Positions 22,729-33,589 of a stretch of DNA of 64,000 nucleotides are shown piece after piece. Made by a program: the position numbers and the translations under genes. Within the stretch, counting starts at the first letter, position 1, and each line of letters opens with the position of its first letter. The notes below the pieces were generated by a model that searched no databases, was not told where the DNA came from, and saw nothing but the letters and a program-made list of their open reading frames with translations. This DNA is from Cymbidium sinense. Lineage: Eukaryota; Streptophyta; Magnoliopsida; Asparagales; Orchidaceae. Location of the stretch: assembly GCA_021442155.1 (NCBI GenBank), contig CM038221.1, positions 39,565,648 through 39,629,647 of the forward strand, given 5' to 3'.

Positions 22729-25533
22729 ATGACGGTGTTATATTATCTCTCTCCATCAGCCGCTGTTCTCCTGCTCCTTTCCTTCTTCCTCCTCGCCCTT
22801 TTCTCCAATGGCCAAGAACCACCGCAACTGGGTAAGCTTCCCAATCCCCGTCCCCTTTCTCTTCTTTGCAATTCTTTATTCCATATATTTTGTTCGCTGT
22901 TCATATCTTGTCTTGGACGCTGTGACAGGGCTGCCCGATTACACGCGGTTCACCTTCGACACGTCGAAGTTCCCCGCCGAGGAGAACTACGACTACATAG
23001 TGGTGGGCGGCGGCACCACCGGCTGCCCCCTGGCGGCCACCCTCTCGGAGTCGCACCGAGTGCTACTACTTGAGCGCGGCGGTGCACCGCCGGAATTCCC
23101 CTCTCTCGCCACCCAAGAAGGCTTCCTCCGAACTCTCGTGGACACTAACGTGCCAGACTCCCCTGCCCAATCCTTCGTCTCGGAAGAGGGCGTTCCCAAT
23201 TCCCGCGGCCGCGTCTTGGGCGGCAGCAGCGCAATCAATGCCGGCTTCTACAGCCGCGCCCACTCCGGCTTCTTTGACTCAACCAGCATCTCCTGGAACA
23301 TGGCCCTCGTCAACGACTCCTACGACTGGGTGGAGCGCGGCGTCTCATTTCGCCCCCGTGTCCGAAGCTGGCAGTCCGCCGTCCGTGACGGCCTCCTCGA
23401 CGCCAACATCACCCCTTACAACGGCTTCTCCGTCCACCACCTCCCCGGCACCATGATCGGCGCATCTACCTTCGACTCATTCGGTCGCCGCCACTCGGCC
23501 GCCGACCTTCTTAACTTTGCGTCTCCAGAGAACATCCGCGTCGCCCTCCGTTCTACCGTCGAGCGTATACTCTTCGACTCCGCATCTTACGGTCTGCTGC
23601 TCTTTTCCCCTCTTCTTTCCTACTTCTTTCCTACTTCTTCTGCACTTCTTCCTTCCTTGAAGAATCCACATTCGTTGCACAGGCTTGTCGTCATCACGGT
23701 AGCGAAGCCAGGCGACGTCGAGGATCGGCGTTGTGTACCGAGACAAGGACGGGCGAGACCACTATGCTAAGACGAGGCCTGGAGGGTTTTATGGCTTAAT
23801 TTTTAAATTAGTTTTAATTAATAATGAAATTAGTTAATTAATTCATTTAAAAAAAATTTAATGTCTAGTCAGTACGACTGACTCCGCTGACCGCGCGGCA
23901 AAATGATTTCTTTAAAAAAAATCAACTTAATAGCTCGTATTATATCGCGTCGATGCGGTGTCAGATCGGAAAGGTAATAAAATTTCTCTTTAATGTTGAG
24001 GTTTGACAATGCCGGTAGAGCATATTTATTGAAGTTATATTTTAAAAGCATAGAAGTTTCATTTTTTTTAATAATATATAATATATTATAATTTCTTTGT
24101 TAAACACTAATATATTCTATATATAAATTTTTAACGCTACTTATTCTTAAAAATAATTCCTTATTCATAAGAAAAGAATTGATTATTTTTAAAATAAACC
24201 CGTTAAAGTTTAATTTATATATGAATATATGAATATTTGATATTACCAAGAAAAAATATTCAGATTCAACAATCCTTATATTATGACAAAAAAACGGGGG
24301 CTACCGTAATAACTTTCACTTTCGCAACTTCAAAATTTATACATACGCAAAAGCTACCCGAGAACAAAATCACAATGAGGAATTTATTACCTTTTCAACG
24401 ATACCAACCACTGTAAACCGACTGAGCCCGATACCAAAAAAATCGGAGTTATTAAGTTGATTTTTTAAAAAAAAAATATTTTGCCCAGTCAGCATCAGTC
24501 TCCGTTGACTGGACGACTGGGCTATTTTTAATTTTTTTTTAAACGGATTAATTAGTTAATTTCATTATTAATTAAGATTAATTTAAAAATTAAGCCAAGT
24601 TATATTATCGGCGGGAGCGCTGGGGTCGCCGCAGCTTTTGCTTCTATGCGGGATTGGCCCGCGGCTGTACCTCTTGGGGAATCCCCGTCATTGCACACAA
24701 TCCAAACGTTGGGCAGTTCCTCTACGACAACCCGGGCAACGGCATCTCCATTGTACCCCCTGCCCCTCTCGATCATTCGCTCATACAGGTGGTGGGAATC
24801 CCTTCCGACGGCTCCTCCTTCCTCGAGGCGGCCTCCAACATCGTCCCCTTCCGCTCCCCGACCCGAGCAGCGTTCCTCCATGGCCCGTCCTCCCCTATAT
24901 ACCTCACCGTCGCCACCCTCATCGAGAAGGTCCCGGGTCCTTCATCCGTCGGATCCCTCCGCCTCACCTCCCTCGACGTCCGCGACACCCCCCTCGTTCG
25001 ATTCAACTACTTCTCCAACCCAAACGACCACGCTCGCTGCATAGTTGGCCTCCGACGGATCGGCCAGGTCCTTGATGGCCGCGCAATGGATGAGTTTCGC
25101 ATCCCCAAGTGGTGGATCGGCGGGGGCAGGAGGGAGTTCCGTTATGTCGGTGATGCCCTGCCGCGCAATCGCTCCGACGACGCCGCTATGGCGGCCTTCT
25201 GCCGCAGCACAGTAGCGACTGTCTGGCACTACCATGGCGGCTGCGTGATCCGAAAAGTGGTGGACAGAGCTCACAAGGTAATGGGGGTCGGATCTCTTAG
25301 GGTTGTCAACGGCTCCACCTTCACTGTCTCACCAGGTACCAACCCCCAAGCTACTCTCATGATGATGGGAAGGTCGGTTGATTCCTGTAGTCCCAACAGT
25401 TCTTGAAGATTCGCAATCTTTTATTTTTCTTTTCTACTCTGATTGAATCTTTTACTTTATTTTGATTTACTTTAGGTATATGGGGAGGAAGATGACTGAA
25501 GAGAGGAGAACACCAAGCACTTCGCATGCTTGA
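22729..25533 (+). pseudogene. HTH: HOTHEAD-like GMC (glucose-methanol-choline) oxidoreductase, interrupted
   Basis: Encodes a secreted flavoprotein of the HOTHEAD/mandelonitrile lyase-like family; Arabidopsis HOTHEAD acts in cuticle fatty-acid oxidation and organ separation. Exon 1 (22,729-22,831) gives a signal peptide with a Leu/Phe-rich core. Intron 1 is 22,832-22,928 (GTAAGC...CAG). Exon 2 (22,929-23,591) holds the FAD-binding motif YDYIVVGGGTTGC and the first GMC signature GRVLGGSSAINAGFYSRA. A likely intron (23,592-23,682) and exon 3 (VYRDKDG, KTRPGG) follow. After a MITE the protein resumes at VILSAGALGSPQLLLLCGIG (second signature, Cys for the usual Ser). It continues to the catalytic-His region WHYHGGC and to GTNPQATLMMMGR. 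The last intron is 25,373-25,475 and the last exon 25,476-25,533 (YMGRKM..., TGA). Damage: TAG at 23,700-23,702, the 804-bp MITE, and a net -2 (or +1) frameshift near 24,671-24,676. The intact parts total about 560 residues, near family length. Decay looks recent. Confidence 0.92.
23793..24596. mobile_element. 804-bp Mutator-like MITE inserted in the HOTHEAD-like gene
   Basis: The ends are inverted repeats beginning GGCTTAATTTTTAAATTA. The outer 64 bases of each arm differ at six positions, all transitions, and weaker similarity continues inward to about 155 bp. The flanks (23,784-23,792 and 24,597-24,605) match at 6 of 9 positions (GGGTTTTAT versus AAGTTATAT), consistent with an aged 9-bp target duplication. 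Long TIRs and 9-bp duplications are typical of the Mutator superfamily. There is no transposase ORF, so the element is non-autonomous. A sub-terminal hairpin GCCCAGTC/GACTGGGC lies at 24,483-24,522. The insertion falls exactly between codons for RPGG and VILSAG of the host gene. Confidence 0.85.
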
Positions 25534-25613
25534 GAGGAAACGATGGGAAGGAAAAATGGATGAAGGTGGTAAGAACAGCAGCTAATTCTCGGTGACGATA
25601 TCCTCCCACTGCC

Positions 25614-25619
25614 AATAAA
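25614..25619 (+). terminator. Candidate polyadenylation signal of the HOTHEAD-like gene
   Basis: AATAAA lies 81 bases after the TGA at 25,531-25,533. This is the only canonical match I noticed in the 200 bp past the stop. Being short and in AT-rich DNA it is only suggestive. Confidence 0.4.
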
Positions 25620-25739
25620 GACTGCTGCTGCATTACTTCATTGTTTTTCCATTCAGGATTATTCTCGCTTCCTAAAATACCATCCTTGAAGGAAAGTTGA
25701 GCAAGCAATACGCTTTAGGGCTTTCGTTGGAGACTCATA

Positions 25740-25905
25740 ATTCATAATATCATTTTTGGAGCGCATAAAATAATGCTTCTTTAATTAACATATATATAAT
25801 CATAAAATTTTGATCGAATTAAGTTTTTTAAAATTTTCTCATGATCCATTTATATTCTCATTTATATTCACATATATAAATGAAATATAAATTCAAACAA
25901 TCAAA
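25740..25905 (+). repeat. Fragment of the LTR-like 5' zone
   Basis: The words TCTCATGATCCATTTATATTC and CATATATAAATGAAATATAAATTC are reverse complements of phrases in 1,380-1,760 (U1). This is a plus-strand scrap of the unit's 5' zone, joined abruptly to the decayed gypsy coding region at about 25,906. Confidence 0.55.
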
Positions 25906-26895
25906 ATTACTCCTATGAACTGGAACACTATTGGTTGATGGCCAACTAGGGGGTCTTCCACCTCTAGAACTGCCTCTGTTTCTGCCTCTACCTTTGCCTG
26001 GTGGAAGTCGAGTCACCTTACCCACATGTCCATATGATGGGATGAACTATGGGTGGAATGTAATATCCAGCTCTATTTTTTCTTCAATTTTCCTTTCTTG
26101 TTCACTTGGATTTTCATTTTTCTTTTATTTTTCTTTTATTTTTCCTTTTTCTTTTAGTTTTTCTTTTTCTTCATTTTCTTTTTCTTTTGAATTTAAATTT
26201 TGTCCAAGTTTATGAGAAAGGGTGTTTTGAAGAAGATAGTAGGTCGCATCTTCATGTATCTCAATCTCTCTAACTAAAAATGGCTTTCCATCTCCTTTGA
26301 CACGTTACTCAATCCCATCCTTCCTAAATTTGATGCACTGATGGAGGGAAGATGGAATCATCTTATTCTGATGTATCCAAGGCCTACCAAGCAAAGCGGT
26401 GAATGAAGTATTCAAATCAATAATATAAAACTTGGCTTCAGTCTTCTAGTCACCTATCTCTAAAGGTAACATTATGGAAAATAAAGCCCTCTCGCCTTGT
26501 TCATTGAATCCCCTCAACATCATCCGATCTCCTCGGGGTGTGGAGATGTCGATCCTCAAATAAGAAAGGGTATTTAAACTCATAATGTTCACCGATGCAC
26601 CTGGATCGACGAGAACTCTGGCAAATCTAAATCTGCCCATGTCAACTGTAATGTAGAGGGGACGATTATGCTCCATGTCCCCCAGAAGTAGGTTTTCATC
26701 TGTGAAAGTGACTCACTGGGCTTCTCTGGAATAATGTGCCACCTCTCCAATAGTGGTCAGTTGAGCTAAGTATATCTCAGGATCAAGGAGAGTCATAATT
26801 AATGATTCTCTCATCTCTTTGCATAAGATAAGGGCATCATATATGCTTAGCTTAGATGGCAACTTTCTTAGGTGAGAGAGGATATTATAATCCAC
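25906..26895 (-). pseudogene. Ty3/gypsy aspartic protease region, decayed and truncated
   Basis: On the minus strand, two consecutive open blocks (26,713-26,895 and 26,446-26,676) read through LLLGDMEHNRPLYITVDMG to VLVDPGASVNIM. The latter is the retropepsin active-site motif D-x-G-A-S, with Pro at the second position. After a stop the same protein continues with IDLNTSFTALLGRPWIHQ and SSLHQCIKF (about 26,430-26,300), the conserved plant gypsy segment just before reverse transcriptase. Next comes a Lys/Glu-rich low-complexity stretch (about 26,215-26,050), then a break at 25,906. Stops lie at about 26,710, 26,443 and 26,310. No reverse transcriptase, RNase H or integrase follows, so the element cannot move on its own. 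The segment fits Tat-type gypsy elements best. Confidence 0.85.
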
Positions 26896-27559
26896 CTTGG
26901 GCTAATCCTCCACAAGCATATCCAAGGGTGGAGAATCCTATGGAAGGGCTTATTATCCTCTGAACTAATGACTTGTTTTCCTCTATCTTGAGGTGCTGTC
27001 CTAGGAGGTTAAACTTTTCCACTACGGAGGTTGACTTTGGTGATCTCTCGTGGTAGGGTAATGGTAGATTCTACCTGCACGTCAGGCTCACCTACAGCTT
27101 CTCCTACAGGACCCTCAGAATGGCATGATTCCAAGTCTATCTCAAGAGGCAAACCCGTAATATTTAGAGTAGAAAATCCAACTCTGAATCAGAAAGAGGA
27201 AGATCAGAATTATTATAATTATTGTTTAGACTTAAAGAGTTATCATTAGGAATAAATTTAGACAACCCATCAGAAGTGACACAGATATAATTTAAGCTAG
27301 CTTTATTCTTCAATTTCTTGGATTTGATAGGAGATGCATAGTAAAAAATCAAGTAAATTAACAGGACTGAGGGATTTGATGCCCTCATCCGTTGATATAA
27401 GATGTCTACTAGAAGAAGAAGAGCTAGCTGAAGTAGAGATAGTTGCTAATGTAATAGCTACAACGGTGGATTTAAGGCTGGACTCAGTTGGTGGTTGCGC
27501 TATCGGGCTATTCTGGGCTAGCAAATGTTAGTATTGCTACTACTGCTGAACTCCCCCTT
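26896..27559 (-). pseudogene. Linker between gag and protease of the gypsy element
   Basis: This stretch joins the gag end to the protease. A minus-strand open block at 27,303-27,524 is Ser/Thr-rich (SASSSSSSRHL), as low-complexity linkers often are. No domain is recognisable. Several stops interrupt it. It is called only because it lies between two recognised parts of one polyprotein in the same orientation. Confidence 0.5.
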
Positions 27560-28900
27560 TCCCTGGGTTGGCTCTGGTAATTTGCAAACCTTCCTTGATG
27601 TTGGAGGTTTGAGCTAGCTCAGGCACTTGCAAGTAAAGTTTCTTGATTTTTGAGAAAATTTTCTTAAAGGATTTGGATAAGGACATATCCCAACCTTCTT
27701 TGATTTTGGAAGGATCACAAGTATCCCTAAGGATTATCCTAATGGAATTGGATGGTTATTCCACAAGGTATTCCTTTGGGATGATTATAGCACTGGTCTT
27801 GAAGTTATGTTCAAGTCAGTCCTTAAATGTGAAGTAATCTTCCAAAATATGACCTAACATACTGTGGTAGGGGTAAAAGATAAGATCATTACTTTTGCTC
27901 ACTTCCTCCGGTCTCCTAAGTTTGGGTAGCTAAAAATCAAGCTTCTCTAAGAGATTTTTAAATATCTTTCTGATTACCTCCCTCTTAAATGAATAAGGCT
28001 TGTTAAGTTTATTCAAAAGAGTAGGTAGGCCATAGCTACATGGCATCAGGTATGCGTACCGCTACTACTGATGATGTGGCTGAGGAGGAGGTGGTGCAGG
28101 TCGGGGAGGCTATTATGGTTATTGGTAGAGCTACCTCGGTGGTGGTAGAGGAGGTGGAAGTGACAGCTGTGGAGTATGAGGTCTCTCAAATAGCTCTCTA
28201 GTTGGTTATTTCCCCTTATCTACTACTACAACTACCCCGGACTTCTTCTCAAAAGCTTTCTATGGCTTTTACTTTGTTGATTGGTTTGAAAAGGTGACTG
28301 TTTAGCTTCTCCTTATATGCTAGTTGCCTTGTTGATTGATTTCTCAAAAGTTTTGATGGTGAAATCTTTGAGCATGAAGGCAACCGAGCCATCAATATTC
28401 TCAAGTAGAATCTCAATGGCGTGTTGTTCAGACAGCTATGATTTGTATTTCATACTCAAATTATGTCATCTAAGAATGTAATCAATGAGGGAATCACTAG
28501 GATTTTGTTGAGCTACAACGAGATTATCTATAGTTACCCTTTGTTGAGCTCCAGCAAACCTATTGATAAAGAGTTGCTCCAACTAAGCAAAAATCTTCAC
28601 TAAACTGTTGGGAAGTTTAGCATACCAATCAAAGGCTATGTCTGCTAAGCTACTGACAAAGAGATAGAAGAATAAAGCATCATTGCCATTGATGTTGCAA
28701 TAACTAGCCCTGAAATGTGTAATGTACTGCCTCGGGTTCCCACTGCCATCGAAGCTTTTGAAAGAAGGAGGCATGAAACCCTTAGGATATTGGATGCCAT
28801 CGAATTCTTCCAGGTAGGGTCTACCCTTTAGAACTGAAGATCCTCCCCAAGCTTGAGCCAATGCTTCTCTCACCCGCTGCTCAAGCATGCTCTTGATATC
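27560..28900 (-). pseudogene. Ty3/gypsy gag, decayed
   Basis: The minus-strand block 28,583-28,888 reads KGFMPPSFKSFDGSGNPRQY, then YITHFRAS and FDWYAKLP. This is the retrotransposon gag core, with its 'F-x-G-x-x-P' start and the 'W...L' segment. After a stop where a Trp is expected it continues as LEQLFINRF, VAQQNPSDSLIDYILRW and LSEQHAIEILLENI (about 28,580-28,400). Further on, LPKLRRPEEVSKSNDL and YPYHSMLGHILEDYF (about 27,930-27,840) match the C-terminal 'C-P-Y-H...H...E-C' motif of plant gypsy gag, with its cysteines changed to Tyr. At least eight stops interrupt the frame. It sits upstream of the protease in the usual gag-pol order. Confidence 0.85.
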
Positions 28901-30802
28901 TTTTTATTATATGGAGGTACTATCCATTACCTTTTTATACATGCACCTTGCTCTATTGGAGGTAAAGTCTTGGCTGGATCCAAGACATGCACCAACTCTG
29001 GCTGACTACTCTAAGCTATAGTAGGATGGACTGCCTGTGCTTATTTCTAAAGTACTAAGACTACTGCTAACAAGTCCTCAAGTTGTTTCCTCATCCTATC
29101 TATCTGATCATCTTTCTACTTTATCTACTGAAGAAGGTGTTTGGTCGAGTAGGCTGTGTCTTCCTGCTCGGCCTCAGCACCTTTCATAGTCTATTGCTCA
29201 CGGAGGAGAGAACCTCGGGTATGTACCATGTGCACCCCCGTTGAATCTTCCAATAGATCATCCTCATTGGAATCAAAGCTGACTTTCTCCTCATCAGACC
29301 AGACATACCCTAAGTTCTCCTCCTTCTCCATAAGATAATTGGTCACAATATCATCTAGAGAATGGTCTATCAGAATAGGCACAAAAGATCAAGGCTGATC
29401 GGTGGTAGGATCACGATCAAGTACTGTGAGACACTGGACCTCCCCTACTACTGGAGAGTTAACCCCTTGAGGGCTATACTCGCTGGAAGAAATATGCTCT
29501 TGTCTATCACTGAATCTATATGGAGTGGCACTTTTAAGAGGATCTATCATCAAAGGTGCGGCTGAACTGTCACCCTCTCCTTCGGCAACTATGGTAACCA
29601 TCTCTATATCTTATTGTGGTGGTGGTGGTGAAGGGACGACTACTATGCTTTGAGGTTGCCATTCCTTCTTCACCACTAATGGGGTGGAAGGTCGAGTAGG
29701 AGAGCTCGACCTCACCATAATAGGTGGTGTAAATAGGATGGGATCTCTCGGTCATAGTCGGATCACCAACAGGGTCCTTTTCTCCCCAGATGCGGCCTTC
29801 ATGGCCTTGGCTGGAATAGGATATCTTGGAACATGTGCGGGTAACGGTGGACATAGAGAAGAGATGTGTGGTGAAGGCACCACCGACTCTCTCAGGATAG
29901 GAGCTGCTCTCCTATGATGTGTAGTCCTTGTAGGTAAGATATTGTCTATATGGTCGGCATGTGTAGCACACGATCCAAAATCCACAAGTGCAAGTTGTCG
30001 CCGACCTCTCTGAACCTCCTCCGGGTGATATGAACTAAAGTGCTGGCCTCTCTAGCCCTCTCCTTCCTAAGCTTCCTACCCACACTATGGGGAATCACTG
30101 ATCTCAAATCAAATTGAGCTCTGGACTCAGATCGTTCATAGGCTCGTCTTACTTTACCTAAAATAGATCAGAGGTCGGCATATGACCTCCTCCTCTCACC
30201 GACTAGTGGCTGAAACAGAACTGTTGGTTGAGGTGAAGTAGAAATCCTCCGAGCATCCTCTCTGTCAGACCCAGAGAGAAGATGGAACTAATTTGTTGTA
30301 ACCAATGGGGAAACCATCATGGTTAGATCCTCTACAATGTACCGGGTAGCTACCGCTTTATCATGCAGTTCTTATTTCTTCGCTGGGTCTTGGTAGGGAA
30401 AGTAGAGTAAGAGCTATACCCAACCTCAAAAGTAGGGGAGACAATCCCTGGGATCAGGGAAGCCTTCCCCTTAGAGGGTGCTAGTGAGTAGGTGCTGGCC
30501 CTAACTAGGGAAGCATGGGGAACAATCGGGCATACTGACACTGGCACTAATACTACTGTTGTGGGAACTACCACTGCCTTCCTCTTCGGTGAGGGGATAT
30601 CCAAGTTAGATGGTATATCAATCTGGATGATTGGCTTCTGCCCGGTCACCATGCTCCTGTTAACAGTCATGAGGGGAGTGCCCTCACATGTAATCCTGGT
30701 CCCCTCGAAGACTTGACCAAAGTGGATGCGGTGGGCATAGCTAGATCGGGAAAGGCTAGCCTGATCTAGGGCCAAGTCCATCCTATGAGGAAATAAGAAC
30801 AC
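28901..30802 (-). pseudogene. N-terminal region / possible extra ORF upstream of gypsy gag
   Basis: Open minus-strand blocks in changing frames (30,350-30,802, 29,752-29,985, 29,570-29,854, 29,389-29,601 and 29,191-29,382) cover 1.9 kb between the leader and gag. The first starts MFLFPHRMDLALDQ and is followed by a Pro/Val/Ser-rich stretch. The last is acidic (YLMEKEENLGYVWSDEEKV), followed by a likely coiled coil (KDDQIDRMRKQLEDLL, about 29,110-29,060) with TAG stops where Gln would fit. I recognise no domain. Ogre/Tat-lineage gypsy elements carry an extra ORF of unknown function in front of gag, and this could be such an ORF or the gag N-terminus. Frameshifts make it non-functional. Confidence 0.55.
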
Positions 30803-31150
30803 ATACTTTTACACTGCCATTGCATCAAATTGTGCTAAACTGAGACTGAAAAACTGGCTGAAGCTTACTGAAACTGCAATGTCGAAAACAAACTTGAATC
30901 AAATTTTCTTGCTTTGTTGATTTTACATTCAAATTTAGATTTTGAACCCATACTCAATATTTTGAAAGTATTAAGTCAGGTCAAATGGATTTAGAAGAGA
31001 TTTTAAGATTTGATTGGAAAGAGGAATTTTTGAATGTAGAATCCATTTTCTAAAAGTTTAAGTATGTTGAAAAATGGATTCAATTTTTTTTGGAGAGATG
31101 CTTCCATTAGGTTCATATTTGAAATTTTATTTTGATTTTGAGGACCATTT

Positions 31151-32880
31151 ATTTAACAAATTTGGGTATGTTAAATTAAAGGGTCAATTTTATTTTGATT
31201 AGAGATTTTTGGAATATACTCACTAAGCAAATTTGGGTATGTTAAGTGAGGTGTTTGAAAACAATTTCTTCTTTTTCTTTATTTGCTTTGTTTTGTGAAT
31301 CATTTGTGAGTTTGAAAAATGGAATCCTCATTTAGCAAATTTGGGTATGCTAAAATGAAGAATCCAAGTGTATTTTGTGGTTTTTTTTTTTGACAATTTT
31401 TGAAAATAGGACTCTTAGCAAATTTGAGTATGCTAAGAATATCCTAATGTTTTTTTTTATTTTTATACATTTTATTTTGAAAAATAGGATCCTTGGCAAA
31501 TTTGGGTATGCTGAGGAAATCCTAATGTGTTTTTTTTTATTTTTTGATTTTATTTTGAAAATAGGAATCTTAGCAAATTTGGGCATGTTAAGGAAATCCT
31601 AATATGTTTCTTTTATTTTTAGCTATTATGATTTTGAAAAATAGTATCCTTAGCAAATTTGGGCATGCTAAAGAAATCCTAATGTGTTTCTTTTTTTTTG
31701 TTTTTTTATTTAATTTTAAAAATAAGATTCTTAGCAAATTTGGGTATGCTAATGAAATTCTAATGTGTTTCTTTTGTTTTGAATTTTATTTTGAAAATGG
31801 AGAATTCACTTTAGCAAATATGGTATGCTAAATGAAGTTCCAAAAGTGTTTCTTTCAAATTTTGTTTTGAAAAAATGGAGACATCACTTTTGCAAATGTA
31901 GTATGCCAAAATGAAGTTCCAATGTGTTTCTTTTGTCTTGGATTTTTTTTTTGAAAACAGAGACTTCACTTTGGCAAATGTGGTATGCCAAAATAAAGTT
32001 CCAATGTGTTTATTTTGTTTTGGATTTTTTTTTCAAAATGGAGACTTCACTTTAGCAAATGTGGTATGCCAAAATAAAGTTCCAATGTGTTTTGAAATTT
32101 TGTGAAATGGAGATTTCATTTAGCAAATTTGAGTATGTTAAATGAAATTCTAAAAATGTGTTTCAAATTTTTGTATTTTTGGATTTTGTTTTGAAAATGG
32201 AGACTTCACTTTAGCAAATGTGGTATGCCAAAATTAAGTTCCAATGTGTTTCAATTTTTTGTGTTTTTAAAAGGGAGACTTCACTTTAGCAAATGGGGTA
32301 TGCTAGAATGAAGTTCCAAATGTGTTTTGAAAAATTTTGTTTTTGCTGATTTTGAAAAAAGGGATTTCCATTTAACAAATTTGGGTATGTAAAATGAAAA
32401 TCAATTATGGTTCATTTTTCAAAGATGTATTTTCATGTGTGATTATTGCTTTTTTGAAAGAGGAAATTTCAACCTAATCATATATGGAATATGTTAAGTG
32501 GTATTTCAAAATAATGTCATTTTATTTGGAAATGAAATCTTCATTAAATAAATTTGGGTATACTAAATGGAGATGTTCATATGTGCTTTTTGAAAGTTTA
32601 TTTATGATATTGATTGGAAATGAAGACTCCATTCAATATATGTGGGTATATTGAATGGAGAGGTTTCATATGTGCTTTTGGAGAATTTATTTTTGATTTT
32701 ATTGAATGAAATCTCCATTCAATAAATATGGGTATATTGAATGGGAGGTTTCATATGTGCTTTTGAAAAGGTGAGACTTCTAACTTAACACATGTGGAAT
32801 GTGTTGAGTGGAATTTCAAAAGTTGTGATTTTGTTTGAAGATGTAACATCCATCAACACATTTGGATGTATTGAATAAAG
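31151..32880 (-). repeat. Tandem array of about 20 hairpin units in the gypsy leader
   Basis: Units are about 80 bp apart in the best part (31,413, 31,490, 31,569, 31,650...). Each has an inverted repeat of 6-14 bp per arm around a conserved loop AATTTGGGTA or AATGTGGTA (plus strand). A T-rich spacer with CTAATGTGTTTCTTTT and TTTTGAAAA follows. Examples: ATTTAACA/TGTTAAAT (31,151-31,176), TCTTAGCA/TGCTAAGA (31,413-31,438), TTTGGCA/TGCCAAA (31,970-31,992), 13 pairs with one G-T at 32,113-32,148, and CTCCATTCAATATA/TATATTGAATGGAG (32,627-32,660). The array lies between the gypsy coding region and U6, thus in the 5' untranslated leader of a minus-strand transcript. ORFs of 64-78 residues on either strand here are repeat translations. 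Confidence 0.9.
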
Positions 32881-33576
<696 letters not shown>

Positions 33577-33589
33577 CTTCATCCATTAC

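Noticed and set aside
23070..23456. Overlapping GC-rich ORFs on both strands within the HOTHEAD-like exons
   Set aside because: Shadows of the real coding frame. Only the frame with the FAD and GMC motifs has family similarity.
25931..26215. 94-residue plus-strand ORF with a Phe/Ser-rich tail
   Set aside because: The antisense of the gypsy protease 3' region and its Lys/Glu-rich stretch.
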